Positions 31,755 to 43,141 of a stretch of 64,000 nucleotides of DNA are shown here, piece by piece. Source of the stretch: Clavelina lepadiformis. Its lineage: Eukaryota > Chordata > Ascidiacea > Aplousobranchia > Clavelinidae. The position numbers were made by a program, and so were the translations under genes. A model generated the notes under the pieces. That model was not told the origin of the DNA. It did not search any database and was given only the letters and a program-made list of their open reading frames with translations. Location of the stretch: assembly GCF_947623445.1 (NCBI RefSeq), contig NC_135244.1, forward strand, positions 19,282,860 to 19,346,859, written 5' to 3'. Numbering within the stretch: the first letter of the stretch is position 1; the number at the start of each line of letters is the position of its first letter.

Positions 31755-32690
31755 TCATAACACAACATTTCCTTTGAAACTAGCTGCAATTTTTAATAAT
31801 TCTTGACCAATGTCACTTTGTTTGCCTCCAGCGATAAAAAGAGGCGATAATTCCCTGAAAGTGCAGCATAACCGTCGTGATGTAATGTCTTCTCTCTGAA
31901 TGCCATGCATCCATTTAAACCTGGCATTTCCGTGTAACACAATTACTGACCGGCGCTTCAGTGGTATTCTGACAACAACATCTTTTAGAGAAATAGTTTG
32001 CTGACTACAGTGAAGTAGATCGGAATACAACTGTAGGAAGGTTTTTTTGTCCTTAAGTTCTGATATTGCAGATGTTAAGTCCTGCAAAGTAATAAGGCTA
32101 TCCAGGTCAGTAGTCATGCAGAGACAAGTATCAGATAACAAGTTTAACGTTACCAGCCGTTCACCCCACAACCAGGAGTCATCAAAATGAGGATCTATTT
32201 GAGATCCTCTTTCTGGAACATATTCCAAATTACATTGCTCAGCCGGTTTGAAGCCGTGAAGCTCTTCATAATTTTCAAAACGATCAATAACTGGAACAAT
32301 GTAAGATGGCAGACCATCAAAAGTGGAAAATTTCACTCTTTGTTTCTTAAAATTTACTTTCGGTCCATAATCTTGTTTCCTTCTGCCAGACTGAGATTCT
32401 TTCCATGGTGAGAAATCAATATGCTTACAAATTTCCTCTTCTTCCTTTTCGGTAATAAAGTTTTCAAAAATTTCTACCCCTAGATATTCGAAACCAACAT
32501 ATTTACCTGATACATGATTAGCATTACTCAAACAAACTGCTTTCTTGAGGTGGGGTATATACTGAAAAGTTTTTTGATGTTTTATGTTGTAAGCTGTAGT
32601 GTTTTCTGTGGGAAAAGTATCATGAAGATTTTCACATAACAAACAGCTCCGTATTCCTTTACAGCCACATACATGGTTTACATTATGCAT
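31755..32690 (-). CDS. ALKBH4: AlkB homolog 4, Fe(II)/2-oxoglutarate dioxygenase
   Basis: An intronless frame of 311 residues. The family is reported to demethylate protein lysine (actin K84me1) and to act on nucleic-acid methylation. The N-terminal cysteine motif CGCKGIRSCLLCE (residues 8-20) is typical of ALKBH4. The block SGRRKQDYGPKVNF (101-114) and the core EQCNLEYVPERGSQIDPHFD follow, giving the iron ligands H168 and D170. The distal histidine is H262 in WMHGI. The 2-oxoglutarate arginine region is ITSRRLCC (about 269-276). The length and the C-terminal block GQELLKIAASF match the human protein (about 302 residues). A divergent insert of about 40 residues at 186-235 sits where vertebrate proteins also vary. 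Start: first ATG, just ahead of the conserved cysteine motif. Confidence 0.96.
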   Translation of the reverse strand: MHNVNHVCGCKGIRSCLLCENLHDTFPTENTTAYNIKHQKTFQYIPHLKKAVCLSNANHVSGKYVGFEYLGVEIFENFITEKEEEEICKHIDFSPWKESQSGRRKQDYGPKVNFKKQRVKFSTFDGLPSYIVPVIDRFENYEELHGFKPAEQCNLEYVPERGSQIDPHFDDSWLWGERLVTLNLLSDTCLCMTTDLDSLITLQDLTSAISELKDKKTFLQLYSDLLHCSQQTISLKDVVVRIPLKRRSVIVLHGNARFKWMHGIQREDITSRRLCCTFRELSPLFIAGGKQSDIGQELLKIAASFKGNVVL

Positions 32691-34428
32691 TATTTACGAT
32701 CTATGAAGAAAATTTATAAATATGTCTTAAAAGATAGGTTTAACATGATTTCATTTCTTTTTGTCTAACTTCAAAGCTAATACATGATGCTAGGGAAAAT
32801 ACAAGGAAGAGTATATTTATACGTTTTAGTTGAACGTTTTGCTTTTCCCATCCTTACAAAGGAGAACGTCCGGTAAGATAGGCAAAGCGGATTAGTCTTA
32901 TCGTTGGCAATACCAACTTCAAAGTTACCAAGAGGATAAAATATTCACGAAGTAGAACCCAAATATGCAAGCTTTTGTGCAAATTCCAATTGATACACTC
33001 ATTTTTTATTTGGTTTTTTGATTTTTTTTATATTGTATTGACAGAGTTCAAAACTGTTAATCAGAAGCAAGTGTTAACAATCTCTTGCCCAAGGGCATTA
33101 CAATGGTAGCGGTAGATATAGGTTAATTAGTTTCCCTAACCCTGAAATTTTCTCTCCAATGTTTTGTCTACTTTTCAGATATTTTAGGGGAACGATTTTA
33201 GGGTTCCCAATTGCCCCATCTGGAATTGCTTCTGCCTCACAAGTCACAACCACAATAGCAATGCTATTGTAAACCCATTTTAATACCCAGAAGAACTACC
33301 TTTGAAAATGTAACGGCTCCTGGGTTCCCCAAGTACACTGGGTCCCTCGGGTTCCTAACTAACTAAGGCTAACTTGAGTTCATTTTATTTTTGTTAATAG
33401 CCTTAACAAAAACCGAAGCAACTGCGTTTACAAGACGACTGTCATGCAATACAAACCACAAAATATTGAAAATGCATGATATTTTTCTTTCATCACTAAT
33501 TTCAAGAAAGGTAAGGAAATCTAAGATATCCCATGAAAAATCAAGAAATCTTGTAAAACCAGACCAGAGTACTTAAAGGGAAAACTGAAGTCATTTTCAA
33601 CTTATCATACTTTCAAAAAATGCATGAAAATATGTTGATTCCGAAAATGTAAACAGAAGTCTTTCTTCGCCTATTGAGTTATTTGCAAACCATTTTCAAA
33701 AAACTGTGCAGGGAGCGGATGTGACATCACCGAGTTGGTTGGTCTTCAAACATGGTTCAAGCACATTTCAGATCAATGAAAAGTTGCTGTTGGAAAACTT
33801 GTTTCAGCGGATGTAGTGAGGGCGTTGGTCTGTCTTTTTAATATTTCTTCAGTAATGCATGATTGACGAATTATTAGAGGGGTTTTTAATTGAACAAGTG
33901 TTATCTGTATACAACCTACAATTAAGAGCACTTTCTTATTCAACTATTGGGTCTAATATTGCAGAACGATATGATGTCATAAATCAAGTAGAAGAGGTCC
34001 AGTAACGAAGCAACATGGTTGTGCACTTGACTTTAGGCTTGATCCGGTGATCCCACTATTCTAGCGAGTGGTTACCATGGCTAGCTTCTTTTCACTCATA
34101 CTGTCTGCAAGTCATTAAGTCTAACCTTATTTTTAGCCACTCAGGCAACAGCTGTCTCAAAGAAAGTTTTATTACATTTGGTAGGACATAAAACTATGCG
34201 TTGATGAACATTATTGAAAACCTGAAAGCCAAATAGACCTAATGCAACTGTTGGTACAGTATATCAGCACCAAGAGAACCTAAGATGTCTATGGTATACT
34301 GCTTGCATTAAGATAACTAAGATCATTTATATTTTATACAACTAAGAGAAACTAAGATATCTATTGCTTTGGTTGGCTAGTAAACATTTTGTCAGACCTT
34401 AATGGTCTTATGTGTATGGACTATGGAG
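32691..34428. other. Upstream region of ALKBH4
   Basis: Presumed ALKBH4 promoter next to 32690, then intergenic sequence. No coding exon recognised. The stretch up to the first hAT-type element at 34429 shows no terminal repeats or tandem repeats that I could identify. Confidence 0.4.
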
Positions 34429-34852
34429 TAGGGATGTGCCACGAGGAAGATTATTCGGGTTCGTGCGAACCCGAATATCATGAAGGTCGACACGAACGAA
34501 TCCCGAATCTATTCGTATTTGAACCAAACAATAAAATTTCGTCCAAAAGTTGTAAAGTCTTGCTTGCAACAAGACGTAATCGATAAACAAGTCGCTTTCT
34601 TTTAAAAAAAGTGTTTAAAAAACGATTGAAAAAGCAAAATCGTTAGGAAAACGACCTTCATTGTAAGTATTGCTGACTTTATTTCAGCTTTGTCGAGAAA
34701 CTAGATCATCACTTTTTTAACAAATTCAGCAAATTTATAAGTAATATTGTATTCGGGTTCGCCATTGTTGGTATTCGTGTTCGCCCGAATCTTCCATAAA
34801 AGCGATATTCGGGGAATCTATTCAGGTTTGGGTTCGTATCGGCCCATCCATA
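34429..34852. mobile_element. hAT-type non-autonomous element (MITE 1), 424 bp
   Basis: Flanked by a perfect 8-bp target-site duplication, CTATGGAG at 34421-34428 and 34853-34860, the hallmark length for hAT transposons. The ends are TAGGGATGTGCC on the left and, reverse-complemented, TATGGATGGGCC on the right (10 of 12 identical). The TTCGGGTTCG motif recurs near both ends and forms a near-terminal palindrome at 34453-34476. No transposase frame is present, so it must have been moved by a hAT element elsewhere. Confidence 0.88.
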
Positions 34853-34893
34853 CTATGGAGTATGGTCATAGTCAGACCGTAGTCTATTAAAAG

Positions 34894-35636
34894 TAGGCAT
34901 ACCATATTTTTGTGATTGAAAACCGGGACACTTCAGAACAACGAGTCTTATCAGATAAATGTGGTTCATATTTTACTAGGAGTATGAAACTATTTTGGAT
35001 TCCTATCGTCAGGGACAGCTAAAGTAGTAAGACACCAAGAAAAACTAAAATAATGCATTTTACTAGGAAACAAAACAATGTCCAAGCATTTGTAAATTCA
35101 CATAATCGTCCAATCATACTTTTCTGTAGACAATACTTTCTTCAAGAAGTCTTTATTTGACTTTATTTTCTCATAAAAATCACAGCAGGAAAAGTCAGTG
35201 TTAATTTTGCAGGTGATAAGGGCTTTCACATTCAAATGGTTTTTGCAGAAGGAAATGCAAACAAGTACCGATACGAAGTAAGTTCTTTGAACAGCCTAAC
35301 TGCAAAAAAATCACCTCCTCCTTTTAGCCTACTATTACTGAACTAGCGAATGTGCTAACAAGTAACAATCAACTCACTACTGGACCAATTACCCGCTACA
35401 ATGACGTAACGATTACTTTCATATTTAACACAACGAAACAAGAACACGCATCAGGCATCACTCTTTTACAAGTTGGCTAAACAAACCAATCACAGCATGC
35501 TAATATTCGTGTAGTGAGGGGCAATGCTGGCTGACTAAATGCCAAAGCGGGACTTTTGGTTGATTGACCGGGACGCCGGGACAAAGCTTTAAAAAGCGGG
35601 ACTGTCCCGGCTAAAACGGGACGTATGGTACGCCTA
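34894..35636. mobile_element. hAT-type non-autonomous element (MITE 2), 743 bp
   Basis: The ends are TAGGCATACCATA on the left and, reverse-complemented, TAGGCGTACCATA on the right (12 of 13). The flanks are ATTAAAAG (34886-34893) and ATTAGAAG (35637-35644), a 7-of-8 target duplication. The right end has five direct and one inverted GGGAC motifs between 35549 and 35622, and the left end has one near 34924, as expected for subterminal transposase sites. There is no coding capacity. It is a different family from the neighbour 41 bp to its left. Confidence 0.82.
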
Positions 35637-35970
35637 ATTAGAAGTGGTATCTTTTGTATGAAATGTATAGTAAATATTATATAATAATGTAGTACTTATC
35701 TTTTACAGTAGTTTATAGTCAGACCAAGAACTTCAAGAATACGTATCTAGAAATCATATAACTTGTTAAGCATTTGTGTCCATTGTTGTTACCGGTAGGC
35801 GGGAACCGAAAATCATAGAAATCAGTTAATGGAGATACTTTGGCGGGAACAATATCAGCACTTTAGTTTAAGGCTTAAGCTAATACCGTCTACACTCTAC
35901 AGATAAGATAATGCTTAATGAAAGTGCTAAGATACGTGGTAAAGTGCTGGTATCATCATATCATGTAGCA

Positions 35971-36298
35971 CAGGGCTTTTCAAACCTTTTGGTTCTGCGA
36001 CCCCATTTAGAAAAGAAATTTTTATGCGACCCCTTGAGGGGTAGCTTACACTTTAACAATGTTAAAACTATAAACGTCCAATTATAAATATCAAGTGGTA
36101 TTTTTGTCTATGGCAAAATCGTACAAGTGTACACAATCCACCAAAGTACAGTAACTTTAGCCTACAGTAATAAAAGAACTACGTAATGGAAACAGTAAAG
36201 CGAATAAAAAATTAACAAAAAACAATTCAATTTATAAATATTAAATTTGTATCACGACCACAAAATTACATTTCGCACCCACAGTTTGAGAAGCCCTG
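35971..36298. mobile_element. hAT-type non-autonomous element (MITE 3), 328 bp
   Basis: The left end is CAGGGCTTTTCAAAC and the right end, reverse-complemented, CAGGGCTTCTCAAAC (14 of 15). The flanks are ATGTAGCA (35963-35970) and ATCTAGCA (36299-36306), a 7-of-8 target duplication. The ends resemble the Charlie-like consensus CAGnGnTTCTCAAACT that is widespread in animals. It has no transposase and ends about 240 bp before the RFC4 start codon. Confidence 0.87.
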
Positions 36299-36537
36299 AT
36301 CTAGCAAACTGCTAGGTCTATATGCACGTGTGTAGACAAAGAAATTATTTTTGTAATGGAGACAAATGGGTTTATACATTAGTGTAAATTCTACTAACGT
36401 GACAACGTCTAATTCTGGATAAAAGGTATTAGGTACCGGTACCCTACTTTAGGCTACTTAAAAAAGATAGCCTAATTATAATAGCTGAATGCACCTCCAC
36501 CCAGTCTGCCAGTAAAGATTACAAAACAACTTGCAAG

Positions 36538-39500
36538 ATGCAATCTTTTCTGCAAGGTACCAACAAGTTAACTAAACTTCCAACTAAACAAAAAGTGAAA
36601 CAGCAAGAAGCGAACAAATACAAACCTTGGGTTGAAAAATAGTAAGTGCTTTGTAGACCTGGTTAACTTTTGAAAGTGACTATTTCATCGTAAGTATGTC
36701 GCTCGGCTTAAGGCCAGATGGAAAAGTTTGCTGGTTTTGGGTGAGAAATCCCTCGCGCAATCAAGATGAAACAACAATTATGTGCACAATTAATTTTTAT
36801 CCCGAGCGTACATGGCAAACGTCCCAGTCTGGAGTTACGCTAGGAGAAAATATATGCATAAAGTTGATTTTAGCTAGGCTATGGCTGCCACTATTTCGTC
36901 GGAAAAAGTTGTATGTTCAAAGGTACTTTTTTGATTTTGTTTAACTAGTGCAAATGTTATAACATGTTCTTTTATCCCTTTCTAATCTTGACATTTTCAG
37001 CCTTTTCCAATCTGACAGATATGATATAATATCACGATATTTGTCCTTTCCTAACATACAGAACATAACCGCTTATCTTTAGCAACAGGCTGAATAACCT
37101 GCTTACGACAAAATAACTACTTTTTTAGCTATTTAGGACTCAGTTAAAGTTAAACTCAGATAAGAAGGTAGATTTATGTTAGGTTTAGGTTACTTTGTTG
37201 TGGTGTAACTTTTAAGCTAAGTTAATGAGAAAATGTGAAAAATAGTTTTGAATGTACAATTTTTTTCAGTGATATAGTAACAGCCTAAACTTTTTTGAAC
37301 ACTACCTACATTATTGTAGATTCTGGATATATGTATATAAATCTTGCACGTTTTCTGGAATTGCAGAATACGGTTGCATAAGAAATATTGAATTGATGTA
37401 GAATCAATAAATGTAATAAGATATTTTTCTATTTTTTAGTCGACCAAAGTCAGTGGATGATGTCGCCCATCAAGATGAAGTTGTATCAGTTTTAAGAAAG
37501 TCATTGTCTGGTGCTGATGTATGTTAAATTGTTTTGTTTTGACATTGTTTCTTATATCAATTAATGAAATTGGTAGACCGAAAATTTAAATTTTAGAATC
37601 TCTCGAGGAATAGAAAGTTTGCAGTGTATAGCAGACCTAAACTGCTAGGTTTGTAGTGCGCAGGAAATATATTCTGCTCGCGCTTTTCTTCTCTGGCACA
37701 GTTTTGCACATTGTAACACTGTGGTACCATATGGTATAGATTTCAATGAAATAAACTTGATATTGCACAGAAAACAGTCATTTTTGAGTTTGTCACGAAA
37801 TACTGGAATAGGGCAGGTGAACACTCATGGGTTACCAGTATAACATCATGCAGTTCTTTGGACATTAATACTTAAACCTGTGGGCCAAGATCACATGAAT
37901 TTTATTCCCGATCAGACGTCTAAATAACAAGGTGCCCTTGTGAAGGAAATAAAAAAACTACTGATTTTAATGAAGTGAATGCATAATTTTAGCCGCTCGT
38001 CTTTCATTGCTTCATTTCTTAGATTTAGTTCTTACGTCAACTCAATTGAACCACGTTAGCCAAATATCATACATTGCAAACTTGTACTTTTGTTTGAAAT
38101 AAGTGTGTCTTTTTGAAGTGAAAATATTTTACTTTTAGCTGCCAAATTTGCTTTTTTATGGCCCACCTGGGACAGGAAAAACGTCAACAATATTAGCACT
38201 TTGTCTTGAGTTATATGGAAGTGAGCTTATGAAAGGTATTTATTGTTTATTGTTATTTATTTGAAGGCGATATACATTTAGTATGATAAGCTGTAACCTT
38301 AATCGAACTTTAACCTTTTTTTTAACTTCAAGTATTTTATTTACAAAAAAGTTATATTTTGTCTGAACTTGCCTGGTGAATTGGCTTGAATGTTTTCAGA
38401 TATCAATCTGTAACTCTTCATAATCAATCTTCACTCATTTAACATATTCTTAAAACTTAATATTTCCAGATCAAACCTGAATATCCGAATTCAATTTTTA
38501 GTTTACAGTAAAAGCTCATTAACTTAACAAGTTCTGTTTGATCAATTAGACCAAGTTTGGATATGTTGGATATTTTAGTGGGTCCCTTGAGCTACGTCTT
38601 ACAAATTTTCTACTGCATCCATTCTCCACGCATTAATTTTTGCGAACTAACTTAAACAGTCGTAATATAGCAAAATACATAGTCCATTTATTCTTGTATT
38701 AGTTACAATTTTAAACCCTGACTAAGCAAATTATACAAACTTCTTCAAATAGATATCATTTACAAAAGCACCACATTCAATATCTGGTAACCTTAACGAT
38801 GGCTACTTTAGGAATATCATACAAAGGTTACTTGCATTTTCATGTCTAAATTGTGCAATATCTTTTGGTAAATATTTGGTGCAAAGATGTGATTTATACA
38901 TTAACAAAAACAGTAAGTTTATTCATTTAAAATGCAACATCTTAATGAAGTAACTATTAGTCAGCAGCCCTGGTTATTTTGTTTCTTTTCAATTTCACAC
39001 AGAAAGAGTATTAGAGCTTAATGCTTCAGACGAAAGAGGAATTAATGTTGTGAGAGAAAAAGTTAAAAAGTTTGCACAACTAACTGCAAATACAATCAGA
39101 GAAGAGTAAGTGCTTCCTGAATATTTTTTTCTGTGGTACGATATGAAGTTTGGGAAATCAGGTTTTTAATAGCATATTAATTAAATAAGGGATGTTTTTG
39201 CTGTTGTAAATTGCTAATCTTCGCTCTTACTGATACTCAAAAGTGGTATAAGGAGTGTTTACATTTACTTCTTAACGTTTTTACAACCTAGATTATATGT
39301 TATGTTAAAATAATTTTTCCAGTGGGAAAAAATGTCCGCCGTATAAAGTGATTATTTTGGATGAAGCCGATTCAATGACAAAGGCAGCTCAAGAGGCTCT
39401 TCGAAGAACCATGGAAAAACAGACAAAAACTACCAGATTCTGTCTTATTTGTAACTATGTCAGCAGGTAACTTTGTTTAGGTAATGCAGTAAGTATTCTA

Positions 39501-41072
39501 TTATTCGGTCTATTTTGTCATGTTTAAACTAAAATTGCTTGGTACAATGCTTCTCAACCTTTTTTCAACTTGCGGCCCACTATTACTAACAATTTTGTTT
39601 TGAGGCCCACAAATGTATACGCTAAATTTAAATTACAGTCTCTCTTTTAGTCACATAATACAAACAAGCCAAATATAAAAAAAGTTATTATCAATTTGTT
39701 TACAATAGCCCCTACATTCTGAATGGCCTCACTTTACGATATTCGCTTTTTGTACTGTAGTGTTTAGGCATGTTTTTCTGCCCACCACTTGAGAACTGCT
39801 GGCTTAGCATATGTGTGAATGTCGAGGCTATTGCGTTACGTAGGATTTAGAGAAAAATCTATATTGTAGAATCATTGCCCCTCTCACATCACGATGTTCC
39901 CAGTTTCGCTTTAAACCTCTCTCAATTGAAGATCAGAAGAAAAGACTTCAGATGATTTGTGAGAAAGAGGATGTGGAAATATCAGATGAGGTTGATTTTT
40001 GTGCTTATTTACATTGCATTTTCATCACTTTTACGCAACTGGAAAGTCGACAAAGCTATCATGAAGATTACTTTGTTGTAACTATTTCTTAAGATTGAGC
40101 TTAAAAACGCTTTCGATTTGTTATAGGCAATGACAAGCTTAGTGACCTGTTCTGAAGGTGATCTTCGTAAGTCTGTAACTTATCTCCAGACTGCTTATAG
40201 CTTAAAGGGAGAGGAAGGCATAACTAGAGACGATGTATTGGAAATAATTGGTGTGAGTAATACCTGTCCTTACCTTTATCTTCAATTGGCATTGCCGCAT
40301 TACATTTTATTCATCCTGCCATTTGCATATAACAGTGTTATGTTAGGTCTCATCTACTCATAATATTTGCTTATTAACAGGTGATTCCTGAAGACGTCTT
40401 GAAGCAGTTCATCCAAGGTTGCGCGTCCAACTCTTACGACAAAATTCAAGCCGTTGTAAATGACATAATAGCGGAAGGCCATGCTGGTATATTCATGTTT
40501 ATAATAAGACAACTTACAAATTTCAAGACTACCGGTGAGCGTTAACTGCATATATCTGAGATGCTTTAACGCAAGTTGTTTATTTCAGCGTCTCGAATCA
40601 TCCAGCAAGTATTTGATGAGATCGTCATCATACCGAGTTTAGGCGACGACCAGAAATGTGTTGTAGCTGAAAAAATTGCGGTTAGTACTGATAGACTGGT
40701 ACGACCCAAACAGGAACAGTGAACACATTCGCCGAATATTACCTAAGTGAAATATTTGGGTCAACGCAAAATATAGCACTTAGTTCTGATACGAATAGAT
40801 TCGTTTTTGTCGACCCACTTGATATCGATGTTCCCACGAACCAAGCGAACGAATAATTTACCTGACGACACTTTCCTATTTATCACCAACTGCTCGTTTT
40901 CATGTTTTATTGCGCATTTAGACTTCAATTTTCTTTGGTTGTTGCTGTTTCGTGTTTTTGATTTTTATCTCTGTCTCAGGTCATCGATAAATGCTTAAAC
41001 GATGGAGCCAACGAATACCTGCAGCTCATGGCGCTCGCAACAACTTTGCAACAACAGATGGCGTCATCATGA
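36538..41072 (+). CDS. RFC4: Replication factor C subunit 4 (clamp loader AAA+ ATPase)
   Basis: A subunit of the RFC complex that loads PCNA onto primed DNA in the nucleus. Ten exons: 36538-36641, 37440-37518, 38139-38235, 39003-39105, 39323-39466, 39870-39990, 40127-40252, 40381-40486, 40589-40680, 40980-41072. These join in phase to 354 residues (human RFC4 has 363). The N terminus MQSFLQGT matches RFC4 (MQAFLKGT) rather than RFC2 or RFC5. The Walker A loop is [11 protein letters not shown] (68-78), Walker B is VIILDEADS (about 137-145), and the arginine-finger SRC motif lies at about 183-185 (LTSRCSQF). The C-terminal collar helices end in [13 protein letters not shown] 257-bp hAT-type element sits in intron 5. 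Exons 7-10 lie inside the 13,654-bp repeated unit and reappear at 53.8-54.7 kb, whereas exons 1-6 do not. Confidence 0.97.
39545..39801. mobile_element. hAT-type non-autonomous element in RFC4 intron 5, 257 bp
   Basis: The left end is CAATGCTTCTCAACC and the right end, reverse-complemented, CAGCAGTTCTCAAGT. The flanks are GCTTGGTA (39537-39544) and GCTTAGCA (39802-39809), 6 of 8 identical, consistent with an older insertion. Internal GCGGCCCAC and GAGGCCCAC motifs are repeated near the left end. No coding capacity. Confidence 0.75.
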
Positions 41073-42057
41073 CATTGCGCTTACTCAGCATTTTCTCTCT
41101 CATGTATGAACAAAGATACTTGTTTTTGAACAGTGCAAGTGTTGTGATTTTGGTGTCTGACGACTGTCAAAACGACCTGAAGCTCGATTTGATGACATTT
41201 TACCACTTCCTCGTACTATCTTTTCAGCCAGTCGCTATTGGCTATTTGTATTTTTCATCGCAAGGCGTTTTTGATAGACAAAAATAAATCCACGGATGTA
41301 GCAAAACTACCGTTAACTTCAAAACAAGTTTAACAGGAAATATGTCTTTAGCGACCAAGTCAGCGTTTTCGCTGCTTACGTTACTTGAACGTTTAAAATA
41401 CTAACTGACTTGAAATGAGAAAACAACTACGCAAATATACGTTACTATTAATGCAAGTCATCACGTGCTCATGGAAGTTGTATTTTTTAGATGAATAAAC
41501 ACTAAAAATTTTAAACAAACTATATGATTTAGAACTACGAAGATTTTAACGTGTGGTAAGAGTCGACAGATACCACGAACCGAAAAGTTGTTCATTGCTA
41601 ACTTCTCGCATTAAGCTTATTTGCTGATATAGTCGATCGCCTGAGTGGAAAGTCCCCTATAGAAAACCACTCGAGGCGTGGTCGTGCAATTAATTCCAGT
41701 TAATTGTTTTTGCTACGGAATTTTATAAGTTTAGTGGTTTCATAACACAGCAAAGGTTACACATTAACAAAACGAATATTTATTACCTAAAGCAGCCAGG
41801 AACAAATAAATTAAGTTACAATCATGACGTGCACAAACATGCCTGCATAGCTTAATCATTAATAGACAACCTTCCAGGTGTGCAACGCAAAGTTAACATT
41901 AAAGGGTTGGCACAAGTTTCAAAGCGACTGATAGCAGAAATCATTAAGCGAACTAGGTTTTATTAACAGAAGTGTTCACCATTAAGTCTTTTATAAACGG
42001 TATACAATTCACAAATTTTCAGTTTATATCTCTTTGTTTGTTTGTAAAGATAACGAA
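41073..42057. other. RFC4 3' end and upstream region of the claudin-like gene
   Basis: A candidate RFC4 polyadenylation signal AATAAA is at 41283-41288, about 210 bp after the stop. The remainder leads to the claudin/PMP22-like gene on the same strand. An acceptor-like site (tttgtaaag) lies just before its ATG, so a non-coding first exon or trans-spliced leader site is possible. No other gene seen. The same stretch recurs at 54727-55711. Confidence 0.5.
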
Positions 42058-43141
42058 ATGACAGTCATGGTAAAAGACCCAACCAAAGAGGCTCGGGTTC
42101 CGTTTATTAGCGCCTGTTTGCTAGCCATCTTAGGCCTTGCATTAACAGTAGCATCTCTGGTCACTCCCGAATGGACAGTAGCTAGGGGTGTTCGCATTGG
42201 CCTCTGGTCATTAACAGATGAAAACGGAAAAACTTACGAATGGACTGGCCCCAGAGATTACGAAGGTATCGTGAGATAACGGTCATACAAGAAGATTATA
42301 ACGTTACCTAGAAGGAAGATTTTTTGTATACCTTACCATGCAAACGCTATAAAATCTACTTACAGTGTTAATTTAAATTGGTTTTTCACCCCTGTGGCAA
42401 GTTTTCGCATGCTCATCCGCATTAGCCTTTAACCTTTAGCCATTATCCACAGAATTTTCGAAACAACTTTAAAAACTTCACTTCAACTTTAGATTTCTTT
42501 TATTCGTCGTGGTTCCTGGCTGTGCGCGGAATGATGATGGCAAGTATTATAATAGGAGGTTTGGGAATCTTTTTCAACTTGTTTCTCATCGTTAAGCGTA
42601 AGCATTCTCCGACCGAAGCCAACGCTCTCATGGGTTATTACCTCTTAGCATGTAAGCATAATCTTGAAATATTTTGTTTACTCTTTGATTAATTATTATC
42701 AAAAATAGCTGCCCAGTAATGAAATTAGCCTCTTTTAAATGACAATGTAACGCAGTGAGCTTACTGTATCAGTCAGCTTGCTCAGAAATTTCGTGGAGGG
42801 CTGTATTTATAACACTCTCAGATATATTGACAAAGTATGTATAAATAAACCTTTTCGTGACGTAAAAACTTAACGGATTATTTAACTTTTCTGCTCTTTC
42901 AGTTGCCTTAGTGGTGGTATCCGTGTCAGTCTACTCCTGTCTTATACCACAAGGCCTTGATATCGACGGCAAGATAACAACGATAAAGGCTTCGATCGTA
43001 GAGTACATTTACGTTGGTGGATACGGATATTCCTTGTGGATTGGATGGATAGCATCTGGCTTCTTTCTTCTGGCTTGTGGCCTGGCGTTTGAAGGCAGCA
43101 ATCAAGTCATTAGGGCGAAAAAGATGCTGGGAATTGAATGA
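42058..43141 (+). CDS. Four-span membrane protein of the claudin/PMP22/EMP superfamily
   Basis: Three exons (42058-42265, 42493-42651, 42903-43141) join in phase to 201 residues. Four hydrophobic segments at about 15-36, 78-102, 114-136 and 165-187 fit the claudin/PMP22/EMP/MP20 fold. The first extracellular loop has W39 and GLW (48-50), the W...GLW part of the family motif, but not the usual following pair of cysteines. The last span contains YGYSLWIGWIASG, as in claudins and PMP22-like proteins. The C terminus (KKMLGIE) is short and basic-acidic without a clear PDZ-binding end. Members act in cell junctions or as membrane regulators; the precise role here is unknown. The whole gene is repeated at 55712-56795. 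Confidence 0.8.

Noticed and set aside
38505-38670. Possible Tigger-like short element in RFC4 intron 3 starting CAGTAAAAGCTCATTAAC
   Set aside because: The candidate right end (near 38,660) matches only weakly when reverse-complemented, and there is no clear target duplication.
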